NCBI RefSeq assembly: GCF_000143415.4
Contig: NW_003314299.1
Coordinates: forward strand, 1,015,963-1,079,962
Length of the DNA stretch: 64,000 nt
Direction of reading: 5' to 3'
From: Selaginella moellendorffii
Lineage: Eukaryota; Streptophyta; Lycopodiopsida; Selaginellales; Selaginellaceae
Shown here: positions 32,975-42,552 of the stretch, piece by piece
Position numbering within the stretch: position 1 is the stretch's first letter
How the letters are laid out: the number at the start of each line of letters is the position of its first letter
Program-made: the position numbers and the translations under genes
The notes under the pieces: generated by a model
Told to the model about the DNA's origin: nothing
The model's input: only the letters and a program-made list of their open reading frames with translations
The model's database searches: none

Positions 32975-33720
32975 TTAGGATAAACAAAGCTATCGTAAGA
33001 ACCCTAAGAACATAAAATCTTCTGCTCAGCTATTCTAAGTCTAGTCCGGTGGTTTTCGGATTCAACGAAGTAGCAAAATTCAATTTTGCGCAATAGATTG
33101 TCCTCTTAGAGGCTTGAACCACAGGACTGCCGCCTCGTCTTCCTTCCTGAAGAGCCTAACACCGTGGAAGCCAACGTTCAGAAATTTTGAACTTGAGATG
33201 AAGAATTACTCGTCGCGCCCACGCCTTTGCAGTCTCCTTTGCAGTCTCCTTGTTAATCCTTGCCAGTGGAGGACTCCACCAAAGCTCCGCCTGGCGATCC
33301 ATGCAAGACGGAGCTTCTGGCGTGCTTGTTGATCTCCCGAGTGGTGACAATGGGTCAAGTACGTTGGCAATGGCAAGTGGCTCACAACCTCAATGTTTGG
33401 GTGCTTGGATCTAAAGACACTCTCCTGGGTGGTACAACTCTTGTCTGTGATCTTTGCGAGCCTTGCAAATGCCCCAAGAAGGCATCTTAGAATCTTTGGA
33501 CATTCTACATTGCTCAAGCTGGATTGGATCGTTTAGCACTGCCTTCAAATCTTTCATAGCTCTTTGAGGGCTCTGACAAATGTTGGTGTAACAAACATGA
33601 TAAGATCTTATGTATGGGCCTAAGCTGTGGGGAAATTTCATCTTGGTTTGTGCTCCAATAAAATAATTAAAAAAATTATTAACTTGCTTGGTGTGGAAAG
33701 CTTGTGAATCCATTTAGGGC
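32975..33720. other. intergenic, no gene recognised
   Basis: Short overlapping open frames on both strands at 33114-33713 show no family signature and no consistent start or splice sites. I see nothing else. Confidence 0.5.
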
Positions 33721-33807
33721 TTTTAGGCATGTGACTAATGCTTCATTGAGTTATACATGTTTGTTGATGAAATACATGTTTGTTGATCCTTAGATCCTTA
33801 GTTGTAA

Positions 33808-34314
33808 CACATGTTATCCCTATTAAAAAAGGTAATTGATTGATGAGAAAACCTTTAATAAATATTTTAACCCTATTTATTTTCTAAGGTTATAAAGATC
33901 TATGGTGATAATATATTTAAATCTTTATTTTATGATCATATGCACTATTTTCTTCCTAAAGGTTATTAGTGAATAATCAATGAGGATATTGACATTTATT
34001 GAGCCAATGAAAACTGATTTTCGCATTGAATCTACTAGTTATTTCAGCTCTACAAAACAAAGGATGTAATCATGGATGTTCAATATATATAATTTCAATT
34101 TTAAGGGTAAAGATATACTTTATTTAAGGATAATGATCAATTGCTCCAATATTATATATTGCCCTATCTCTTTCACTTTAAGCCAATAAAAAAATGGGCA
34201 ATTTTTTAACAAGAGGGTCTTTAATATTTATTTTATCCTTATTTATCCCCCAAAGTTTTAAAAATCCACAGTGATAGTATATTTAAATTTCATCCCATGA
34301 TCACATATGCTACA
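33808..34314 (-). mobile_element. old TRIM element (short LTR pair, no coding)
   Basis: Two related terminal repeats lie at about 33808-33946 and 34160-34314 (both with CCTATTTAT, ATAGTATATTTAAAT-like and ATGATCACATA-like text). They match the 157-bp LTRs of the TRIM at 57999-58915. The internal 210 bp matches the inside of that element but lacks the 5S-bearing insert. On the minus strand ATATTGGAG lies next to the right LTR, a decayed primer-binding site. Confidence 0.6.
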
Positions 34315-36272
34315 TTAATTTAACATCATGATTTTAGTCCTATCATTTTATAAGTTTCTTAAATTGGATTTATTGGAATATCACTCAATCTCAGTATAAA
34401 TCAAACTAAAGGACACTTTATAATTTAAGACCAAGTTAAAAGGATAGCAAGAAGATCTTCATTCACAATATTCATGAACTTTAATTTCATTGCCTTATCA
34501 TCTATAAAATTATATTTTACAAAGATGCTAATAAATATGGTTATAATAGCTAGATCCTAAAGTTTATATCCTTTACAACTAGAAACTTTTTGCTCTTAGG
34601 ATCAAACTTTTTATGTAGCTAATTTAAGATGCAAGTAAAAGTTAAACATATAGAATGTAATATGTTAGACTTCCTTTCAGACTACACTTCTTTTAGAGTC
34701 TACCTACCTTTAAACACAATAATGAGTAATTAATTTTGGACATGCATCACTATAACAAATGTTTGTTGTCAAAATTCTTTACTCAACTTCACATTAAAAA
34801 GGAGGTTATATGCTACATTCACTAATGTTTAATTCTTTCATTTAACAACTCCATTTTGATGTTGTATGTACCATGTAGTGACTTGATATTAAATCTTATA
34901 TTCATGGCAAAAATCTTAAATTTCCTCTATCGATTCATAATATTTTGATTTTTCATTTAAACTTCATTTTAAAAAAAGTAATATAATGTTTCAATGCTTC
35001 CATAATTTCATCCTTTCCACATGAAGAATATGCAAATTTTGTGGCTAAAGTCATTAATGACAGTCCATGAAGTACTTTGCACCAAAATGGCTAAGAATAT
35101 CCATCAACCCTCAATGGTGCAGAAGACTTACAAAAGTTTTATATGATTGTACCCTTGAGATCCAAACCCTTCACCATATGCTTTGCAACTGCAAAACTTT
35201 GTGATTCATGTGTCTAAAGCAATAATGCTAAAGATGATTTTTGTCATTAGACACTTACTTAACATTTGTAACTTGCTACTTGTGAGAGGACACTTCATAC
35301 CCACAGAATAATTTCTTCTCAATAAGTCAAAAGGTGTGTTTATCTATGAAGAAATATTCACTATCAAATATCAATACAATGTTGTTAATGCACTTTAGCT
35401 AGTGATATTTAGACATTCCTTGCTTAAATAGCCTTTATATTTTCTATTATATAGATGCTAACAAGATTGGAAGACGAGAAAGCATGTATTTAGGAGAAAG
35501 GATGCAAGGTAGAAGAGAAGAAGGTGAAGGTGGTTGAGAAAGCTTGTATTATAGAAGAGAAAAAGGTTGAAAATTTTTGCTGTGCACAAGAAAAAGAAGA
35601 TAAAGTGACAAGAAAAAAAGCATTTACCTGAAGAGAAGAAAGGGGAGGCAATCAAAAAGAAAATGCTAACTAAAGTGAAGCAATTGAAAGACAACTACCT
35701 CAGAAATGCAGCCTTGAAGAAACCAAAACGAAGGCACATCTTGCAGATTCTGGATTCCCCTGAAGAATGGAAGGCAACTTGTACTGCTTAAGAGGTATGA
35801 GTTCAGCCAAATTTAGAAATCTATTAATGACTTTCTTGGAGTTCCAAACAAACCCATCTGGATTTCTTCACTATTTTTCAGCCAAATCTATCAAAATTTA
35901 CCTATTCTTAGTAGTCTTTCTTGATGGATCTTCATTTAGGGCATAGCCAAGAGCTTGCCACGCGCCATCACGGGCCAAGAGGCAATCATAAGTTATGGCC
36001 AAAGAACAATAGTTTTCCTATTAAATATCTTTTTAATCAAATATCAAACCATTCTTAAAATTAAACATGGCCCAGAATAACGGCTGTTTCTTGTCTCACA
36101 GGGATCTTACAGTTGGGAGTTCCCTGTTTGCAGTCAACCTAATCAGACATGGCACAGAAGCCCATGCCAAGCCAAAGAAGCTCTCTTCAGCACAAAAGTT
36201 ATATCACAGACCAATACTTAGTGAATTAAATACAAAACATAGATGTTTGTAGAGTAATTATATTTGTGTAAT
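34315..36272. other. AT-rich intergenic DNA
   Basis: No gene is supported. 35458-35694 is a low-complexity A/G-rich stretch that gives an artefactual Phe/Leu-rich open frame on the minus strand. Confidence 0.6.
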
Positions 36273-36336
36273 GTCAGGCGGCAAACTCAAGTTCTGCTCC
36301 TCTGACAAGGGGTGGGTTAAAATCCCACTTCTGACA
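36273..36336 (+). tRNA. tRNA-Leu(CAA) pseudogene lacking the D arm
   Basis: The 64 nt begin GTCAGG and end CTTCTGACA as tRNA-Leu does, carry the anticodon arm ACTCAAGTTCTG with CAA, a long variable arm, and a T arm GTGGGTTAAAATCCCAC. About 18 nt that should form the D arm are missing between GTCAGG and GCGGCAAAC. It cannot be a normal tRNA. Confidence 0.6.
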
Positions 36337-36883
36337 AGTTTCTTTGACTTTGAATCGGTGGAACCGTCAATTCCATGTCACAAACAAATTATTCGACATA
36401 AAGTACGAAACTGGGAAGAGATTACTAGCCAGCTCACGCAAAAAAAAATTATTTTGAGGGCGTGGGGTGAGCTCGAAGCAGCAATGAACCCACCATCCCG
36501 CCAACCGTTGTGCTGAAGAACAGATCCGGAGCTACATTGGCTTTGCTCGGTTGTGTATTTAAGACTGACAAGTTAATAAGCAGAGAGAAAATTGAAGTCG
36601 AATGACTAGAATCTAGATATTATCCTCAACAAAAGGTACGCATGAGGTGGCCTCAGTAACGTGGCTAGTTTCAGGGCGGTGCCATCATCTGTTCAAACCT
36701 CAAAACTCAACTCAACTGTTGAAAATTGTGTGGCAGAGTTAAAAATTTTTGAGACAACAGGTGAATTTTTATGTCACTAAACAGATTAAGGAGACAAGGT
36801 GTCAAACACATTGAACGAGATTCCTTATTCGAATCATACAGATAGTAGTTACTACAGGATTACACGAGAGAGATCCCAATTAC
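36337..36883. other. intergenic, nothing recognised
   Basis: No gene, RNA or repeat recognised. It may hold the 3' UTR of the peptide gene at 36884. Confidence 0.5.
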
Positions 36884-37129
36884 CTAGGGTGAAGCACAGC
36901 GGATTCTAGAGCAAGTCCCTTGTAATTCCTCGACCGTGCTTTGGAGGCGAGGACAGTAGTCCGCCTTGGGTCTGAGCGCAGGGCAACAGGCACAGATATT
37001 CCCGCCTCTACGACAAGGAATTGGAAGCGAATCGATGCAGCCCTGAGCCGATGCCTGATTGTTGCCAACAAGGACAAGCAACAGGAAACATATTGCAGCA
37101 ACAAGACTTGCCAAATGTGAAGCCCTCAT
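36884..37129 (-). CDS. small secreted eight-cysteine peptide
   Basis: An 81-residue single-exon frame. Residues 1-28 form a clear signal peptide (LVAAICFLLLVLVG core, likely cut after ASA). The mature part of about 53 residues has eight cysteines spaced C-x7-C-x6-C-x-C-C-x9-C-x13-C-x4-C. This is not the nsLTP pattern (which has C-C before C-x-C) nor a pattern I can name. Such peptides usually act outside the cell as signals or in defence. A TTTAAATAC element lies about 45-50 nt before the ATG on the minus strand (near 37178), fitting a TATA box. It stands alone between a tRNA relic and the sphingomyelin-synthase-like gene, which is divergently transcribed with about 200 bp between the two start codons. 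No function is claimed. Confidence 0.65.
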   Translation of the reverse strand: MRASHLASLVAAICFLLLVLVGNNQASAQGCIDSLPIPCRRGGNICACCPALRPKADYCPRLQSTVEELQGTCSRIRCASP

Positions 37130-37330
37130 CTTTTGCTACACAGAGGAGTTTCACAATGGGACTTGGAGTATTTAAAGAAACTTTGAGCCGCCTCTATAGA
37201 CTTTGGCAACTCTCCCGTCAAGTCAAGTTACGCCGCCACGTCGTTTAAACCATTTAGTCAACAAAGTCAGCGCTACTAGTCCAGGGTTCGAATCCCTACG
37301 CCCCAGCGTAAGAACCCTAGTCACACCACG

Positions 37331-38832
37331 ATGAAGGCGCCTATCGCGCTCGCGAGGGGCGGGGGATTGGGGCTGGCGGCTGTCGCCTACATTCTCGTGG
37401 ATTATCTCCGTGTCGTGGCGCCGGGGCTGCACGACGCGCTGCGGCCGATTCTCTGGGGATCGCTCGCGCTTGGAGCTGCATCGCGAGCTCCGTGGTACCC
37501 TCACTGGCCCGCGGAGATCCGGAGCGCGCTTCTCTTCGTCGCCTGCCTTGTTTTCATGCTCTCCTGCCTCGTCGTCGAGGCGATCTCTGTCCAGTTCGTG
37601 ACGAGCGTCCTCGGGCTGGATTGGCACGGGTAAGAAACTATAGGCAGAAGCGAAATATTTGTGGTCTGATGGCTATGCGTTTTGCCAGATCCGCGAAACC
37701 TCTACCGGATATGGGGCAGTGGCTCTTGCTGGCTCTCAACGAGCGCCTCCCGGGATTTCTCGTCGAGGTTCTGCGAGCACCGATCATAGGTTTGCACCAT
37801 TACCTCATGCTCTTTATAATGCTGGGATTCTCCGTGCTCTTTGGATGCGTTAGAGCTCCGGGGCTCGCGCTGGGTGCCAGATATCTTTTCACAATGGGTG
37901 TTGGAAGGCTTCTCAGGGTGGTCACGTTTCTCGGGACTATACTCCCTTCTGCGAGGCCCTGGTGTGCTAGAGCAAGATTTAGAGTCCCTGACCATCCTCA
38001 TCCTTGGGCACAGAAATACTATGTTCCTTACTCTTCTGATCCAAGCGCGATCGCTCGGCTCCTACGTGAAGACTCGGCCTACGGTAGGAGAAGAGTGTTC
38101 CTTGTTTCCGTCTTAATGGTGTATTTTTTTCCGCAGATCAAGCAGCTGAGTACCCAGCTGAGTACGTTCCAAACTGGGGACGAATGCATTTCCTAGCCAA
38201 CTTTCTCAGGCCGGTTGATCCAAATGCCGCCAACTTCAAAGAGGAATCCTGGTTCAACACTTTGAAGAGAGCTGGAGGAGGCTGCAACGATCTCGTTTTC
38301 AGCGGCCACATTCTCGTTTCAGTGCTCACTGCCATGGCATGGACTGTAAGTACAAGGATCAATTTTTATTTTTTTTCCATGTTTTCTTGTTCTCAAGTGA
38401 CTACCCTCTCAGGAAGCCTACCCGGGATGGTCTTCGGTTTTCATCTGGCTTCTTGTCGCACACTCGTCGCAGCGAGAGATACGAGAGCGGCATCACTACA
38501 GTGTGGATGTCGTGTCTGGCATCTATGTGGGGATTCTACTCTGGAGGACAACTGGTTTCATCTGGTCAGCTGTAGACAGGCATTGGTCTCGTGGAGTGGA
38601 TCTGGAACTGACGCAGATCGAGGACGGACTGGCCAAGGCCGCCAAGGATGCAGACCTGGACAAGATCCGGGTTCTAGTTGAGCAGCTTCAGTCGCTCAGA
38701 CAGGGAAAGGAATCAAGCCAGCCGAAGAAGTCCGAGCCTTCACAGCGAGTACTTTGGGTGTTTGGAGGCAGTATTCTAGTGTCTACTTTAGGCTTGGTGC
38801 TGCTAGCATTCAGCTGGACTGCAGACGGGTAG
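37331..38832 (+). CDS. sphingomyelin-synthase-like / PAP2 C-type membrane protein
   Basis: Four exons: 37331-37629, 37689-38083, 38137-38345, 38413-38832; 440 residues. Introns are 59, 53 and 67 nt with GT-AG ends. The protein is rich in transmembrane segments (for example VAYILVDYLRVVA, ALLFVACLVFMLSCLVVEA, YLMLFIMLGFSVLF, VLWVFGGSILVSTLGLVLLA). The catalytic set of the PAP2 C superfamily is complete: CNDLVFSGH with His289, and HHYSVDVV with His329 and Asp333. Animal sphingomyelin synthases use this triad to move a phospho-head group between lipids; plant relatives annotated as sphingomyelin synthetase family have unclear substrates. The C-terminus has a charged segment (ELTQIEDGLAKAAKDADLDK) before a last membrane helix. 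The stop codon is only 68 bp before the next gene. Confidence 0.85.
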
Positions 38833-38900
38833 GAAACAAACGGCACTACAGGGTCTAGGGTAATGGCAGTTCTCGGCTTCTGATCGAAGCCCATGCTGGG

Positions 38901-41660
38901 ATGCACTGCCGGAGGTTTGGTTCTCTGAAAGACCCAAGAGCAAAGATATCCAAGTTGCTGGCTGCGCTTAAAGAGTCTACTAGAGCAAGGGATTTGGAAA
39001 GAGGCAAGATAATCCATGCAGAAGCCGCTGAGACAGGAGAGGAGTTGAACACGTTCGTGGCTAGCTCGCTCATCAATATGTATGCCAAATGTGGGAGCAT
39101 GGAGGATGCTCGCAAGGTCTTTGATAAGTCTTCTCCACAGGACGTGTTTCTATGGACAGCGCTGTTGTCTGGGTATGTTGAAAGCGGGGAAGCCGAGATA
39201 GCTCTGGGGTTGTTCTCGCGGATGAAGGCAAGCAGGTGTGAACCGAGTGGCCATACTTACGCTGCAGTTCTCAAGGCCTGCTCCAGCGTAGCTAGCAAAG
39301 AAGTTGGCAGTCAAGTCGAAGGAAGGGTCGTGAAGCTTGCTGCTTTGCGGCAAGGGATGGGTGTTCATCGCGAAGCTGCCAAGAGAGGCTGCGTTGATAT
39401 GGTGGTGGCGAATATGTTGGTGGATACGTATGCAAGATGTGGGAGCTTGTGGGACTCTCGAGGTGTTTTTGACCAGATGCGATATCACGATGTGGTGTCG
39501 TGGACGTCACTGGTCTGGGGTTATGCACAACATGAGGAGTTTGAAGTGGCCTTGGAACTCTTCTCGTGCATGATGACAACAAGGTGTGTACCGAATGCTC
39601 GTTCTTTTGTGGTCGCGCTAAAGGCGTGCTCTGGTATGGCAGTGAACAAAGACTCCAAGCAGGAAACGCTGGAAACAGGAAGAGCTATTCACTCACACGC
39701 AACAAAGTTGGGATTGGACTCTGAGGTAGCCGTGCGGAGCTGCTTAATCGAGATGTACTTTCAGTGTGGAAGCGTGGAGGATGCTCGGAAAGTCTTCGAG
39801 AGTACTCAGAACCATGACGTCGCGTCATGGAACACAATGCTGCTGGGATATGCTCGGGATGGTGAGGAAGAAGCGGCTTTCCAGCTATTCGAGCGGATGA
39901 AGTCAACTGGCATACATCCAAACTCTCAGACGTATTTGGCTGCACTCAGAGCCTGCACAAACGTCATAGCAAGAGAAGAAGCGAAGCAGGGCGACTTGAA
40001 GGTGGTGGCTTTGGCGAAAGGCATTGAGATTCACTCGGGAGCCGAGAAGAATGGACTCGTCTCAGACAAGCTGGTGGCAAGCAGTCTCATCGACATGTAC
40101 GCGAAATGCGGGGAGATGAGGGAGGCTCGGCGTACTTTCGACCGTTTACAGCAGCGTGACGTGGTGGTGTGGACGACTTTGATACTGGGATACACTCAGA
40201 ACGGTCAGCCGCAGTTAGCTCTTCATCTGTACGAGCAGATGCTTGAGACGGGAGGCTGTGTACCGGATTCCCAATGCTTCGTTGCGGCACTCAAGGCGTG
40301 TATTCTCCTCGCGACGAAAAACGAGCAGTCTTCAAAGGCTTTATCTCTGGAGAAAGGCTCGTTTATCGGCTCTCAAGCTGCGAAAGCTGGCTGTGAGTCC
40401 GATGCGTTTGTGGGAGCCGCGCTGGTCGACTTGTACACAAGGTGTGGCAGCATGGACAATGCTCGGCACGTCTTCGACAAGCTGCACAGTCCCGGTGCGG
40501 TCTCCTGGACGTCGATGATAGCTGGATATGCTCAGAAGGGACAGTGCGAGGTGGCTATCCAGGAATTCTATCGGATGCAACTGGAGGGCTGTTTACCAGT
40601 GACGCAGACTTACATTGCGGCACTCAAGGCATGCAGTGGCCAGGCAGTGAAGGAAGAGAGCAGGCGCGAAGATGGAAGGCTTCTCAAAGTCCAGTCTTTG
40701 AAACGAACCAGGGTGGTACACTCCCAAGCTACAGCCACAGGATTCGGCCTCGACGCTTACGTTGCAAGCACGCTGGTGGATTCGTACTCGAAGTGTGGGA
40801 GCATGTTCGATGCGCACAGAGTCTGTGCCAGCACTGAGGACAGCGTGGTTGCTTGGACGGCTTTGGTCCTCGGCTACGTCCAAAACTCGGACAGTGAAGC
40901 GGCTCTGGAAGCGTTTGCAGAGATGCGATCCCGAGGCTGTCAACCGGACTCCCAGCTCCTGGGTGCCGTGCTCAAGGCCTGCAGCGACGTTGCAGCGGTG
41001 GAAGGCGGCAGAGAAGTCCATGCATTGGTTCTCAGGCGTGGATTCGAGAGCAATGCCGAGATCACGAACGCTCTGGTGGACCTGTATGGGAAGTCCGGAT
41101 TGATGCTGGAAGCTCAGCACCTCTTCGACTCCATCCCGGCATGCAAAAGCATCGAGACTTGGACGACGCTGATGGGAGGTTACAGCCGGCTGGGAGACGC
41201 AAATCGTGTCTTTGATCTCCTTCACGCGATCCAGGAGAGCGGAGTGAAGCCGGACGGGATCACTTTCACGTATGTGCTCGCGGCTTGCAGCCATGCCGGG
41301 CTAGTCCGCCAGGGAACCGACTATTTCCGGCTCATGGTTTCCAAGTACCGCGTGGAGGCCGAGCTGGAACACTACCACGGCATGATCGATTTGCTTGGGC
41401 GAGCTAACCGATTGGAGGAGGCTGTAGAGGTGGTGAGATCGATGCGGCTCCAGCCAACGGCAGTGACTTGGATGACGCTGCTGAGCTCGTGCAAGAAGTG
41501 GAAGAACGTTTGCATCGCGGAGCTCGCGTTCGGATCGCTGCTGGAGCTCGACCAGAGGCACGCCGCGGCTCACGTCTTGATGGGAAACATCTATGCGAGC
41601 GTGGGGATGTGGGAAAAGAAGCACAAAATACTTCATTCTGGTTTAGCTCAAGACGGCTAG
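38901..41660 (+). CDS. PLS-class pentatricopeptide repeat protein
   Basis: One uninterrupted exon of 919 residues. Seven modules with a MYAKCGSMEDARKVF-type motif are visible (beginning near residues 58, 175, 283, 405, 520, 640 and 745 by eye), each followed by WTxLxxGYxxxG and VLKACS-type motifs, so about 20 PPR motifs in all. The end (AVTWMTLLSSCKKWKNV, ELDQRHAAAHVLMGNIYASV) is an E-like extension without a DYW deaminase domain. Such proteins bind organellar transcripts and recruit editing or processing partners. Long acidic or charged insertions (VASKEVGSQVEGRVVKL, VIAREEAKQGDLKVVAL) separate some modules. The ATG at 38901 is the first in frame; no clear targeting peptide is seen. Gap to the preceding stop codon is 68 bp. 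Confidence 0.85.
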   Translation: MHCRRFGSLKDPRAKISKLLAALKESTRARDLERGKIIHAEAAETGEELNTFVASSLINMYAKCGSMEDARKVFDKSSPQDVFLWTALLSGYVESGEAEIALGLFSRMKASRCEPSGHTYAAVLKACSSVASKEVGSQVEGRVVKLAALRQGMGVHREAAKRGCVDMVVANMLVDTYARCGSLWDSRGVFDQMRYHDVVSWTSLVWGYAQHEEFEVALELFSCMMTTRCVPNARSFVVALKACSGMAVNKDSKQETLETGRAIHSHATKLGLDSEVAVRSCLIEMYFQCGSVEDARKVFESTQNHDVASWNTMLLGYARDGEEEAAFQLFERMKSTGIHPNSQTYLAALRACTNVIAREEAKQGDLKVVALAKGIEIHSGAEKNGLVSDKLVASSLIDMYAKCGEMREARRTFDRLQQRDVVVWTTLILGYTQNGQPQLALHLYEQMLETGGCVPDSQCFVAALKACILLATKNEQSSKALSLEKGSFIGSQAAKAGCESDAFVGAALVDLYTRCGSMDNARHVFDKLHSPGAVSWTSMIAGYAQKGQCEVAIQEFYRMQLEGCLPVTQTYIAALKACSGQAVKEESRREDGRLLKVQSLKRTRVVHSQATATGFGLDAYVASTLVDSYSKCGSMFDAHRVCASTEDSVVAWTALVLGYVQNSDSEAALEAFAEMRSRGCQPDSQLLGAVLKACSDVAAVEGGREVHALVLRRGFESNAEITNALVDLYGKSGLMLEAQHLFDSIPACKSIETWTTLMGGYSRLGDANRVFDLLHAIQESGVKPDGITFTYVLAACSHAGLVRQGTDYFRLMVSKYRVEAELEHYHGMIDLLGRANRLEEAVEVVRSMRLQPTAVTWMTLLSSCKKWKNVCIAELAFGSLLELDQRHAAAHVLMGNIYASVGMWEKKHKILHSGLAQDG

Positions 41661-41779
41661 AACTCGATCATCACGTCTATGCGATCACCACCGGAAAAAC
41701 GAGCATCATGATCTGATCCATCTTACATTGGCTCTACCATCTCTCTGAAGATGAAAAAGAAAAACCATTAAACTACTTT
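41661..41779. other. short spacer after the PPR gene
   Basis: Probably the PPR 3' UTR. No other feature seen. Confidence 0.4.
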
Positions 41780-41821
41780 TGTCAGGAGTGGGATTTGAAC
41801 CCACGCCCTCGCTATCCTGAC
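41780..41821 (-). tRNA. tRNA-Leu remnant (42 nt)
   Basis: On the minus strand GTCAGGAT is joined to AGCGAGGGCGTGGGTTCAAA and TCCCACTCCTGACA: the acceptor stem, end of the variable arm and T arm of a tRNA-Leu with the D and anticodon arms deleted. The acceptor and T stems still pair. It cannot decode. Confidence 0.6.
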
Positions 41822-42552
41822 ATTACATAACATAATTAATCTGCTAGAAGGACAATTGTACGCATGCGTACTCTAAATTTGTATGTAAGGCCTAGCAATC
41901 CATTAGGCCCGCCACTTTTCACATTTGCATTGTCTTCTTCTTCTTCGTCTTCAAGTAGAAGGAAGCTCTCAAGTTTGGAAGGAGGCAACGTCAAGGTGGA
42001 TGGGGATTCAGTAGCTGTAGAACCAGCCTTTTGTTTTAGTGATATAAACCTTACAGAGATGGACGATTGGAGGAAGGAAGTCATGGCTCGAACATCAATA
42101 ATAATAACAGTATCAACATTATTATTAATTTCTTCTGCAAGACACGAGGCTAAAGATCATGATCACAAGGACAAGGATTATGGACACGAGGAGGAAGACA
42201 AGAGAGAAAATCCGTAGAATGTTATTCTCAGTACACGTTATCATCAGTACACACGATCCAGTGAGTAATAAAAAAGTCTGAACGCATTATATATACAAAT
42301 CAGCATCGCTGATTTATAGAAAGAATTTAAGTAAATTTTATATCGATAGCAATATTTAAATACTCGACTTTAAGAATATAATATAATATATCTTTGCTTT
42401 GTTACAGCTTCCTGGAGATCCCATCTGCAGACCTTCGTCGAGAGATCAGGCTCCAGTCCATGGCGCAAAACAACATGAAAACATTGCGGGATTCGAATGG
42501 CACTCAAACCGGTGAACGGCCGTATGCGCAATATTTAAATACTTGAGAAGGA
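41822..42552. other. intergenic with a doubtful 117-residue open frame
   Basis: A frame at 41864-42217 (plus) has a Ser run, one hydrophobic segment (TSIIITVSTLLLISS) and a His/Asp/Lys-rich tail (KDHDHKDKDYGHEEED). A frame of similar length runs antisense. I see no promoter or family, so it is not called as a gene. 42220-42410 is AT-rich. Confidence 0.4.

Noticed and set aside
33114-33713. Several 60-100-residue frames on both strands
   Set aside because: Short, overlapping and without family features; no consistent exon structure.
35458-35694. 78-residue Phe/Leu-rich minus-strand frame
   Set aside because: It is the reverse of an A/G-rich low-complexity tract.
37277-37304. T-arm-like GGGTTCGAATCCC followed by TACGCCCCA before the lipid-enzyme gene
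   Set aside because: No matching acceptor 5' strand, D arm or anticodon arm upstream; at most a tRNA 3' scrap.
41864-42217. 117-residue frame with a hydrophobic segment and charged tail
   Set aside because: Low complexity, an equal open frame on the other strand, and no start or promoter signal; not enough to call a gene.
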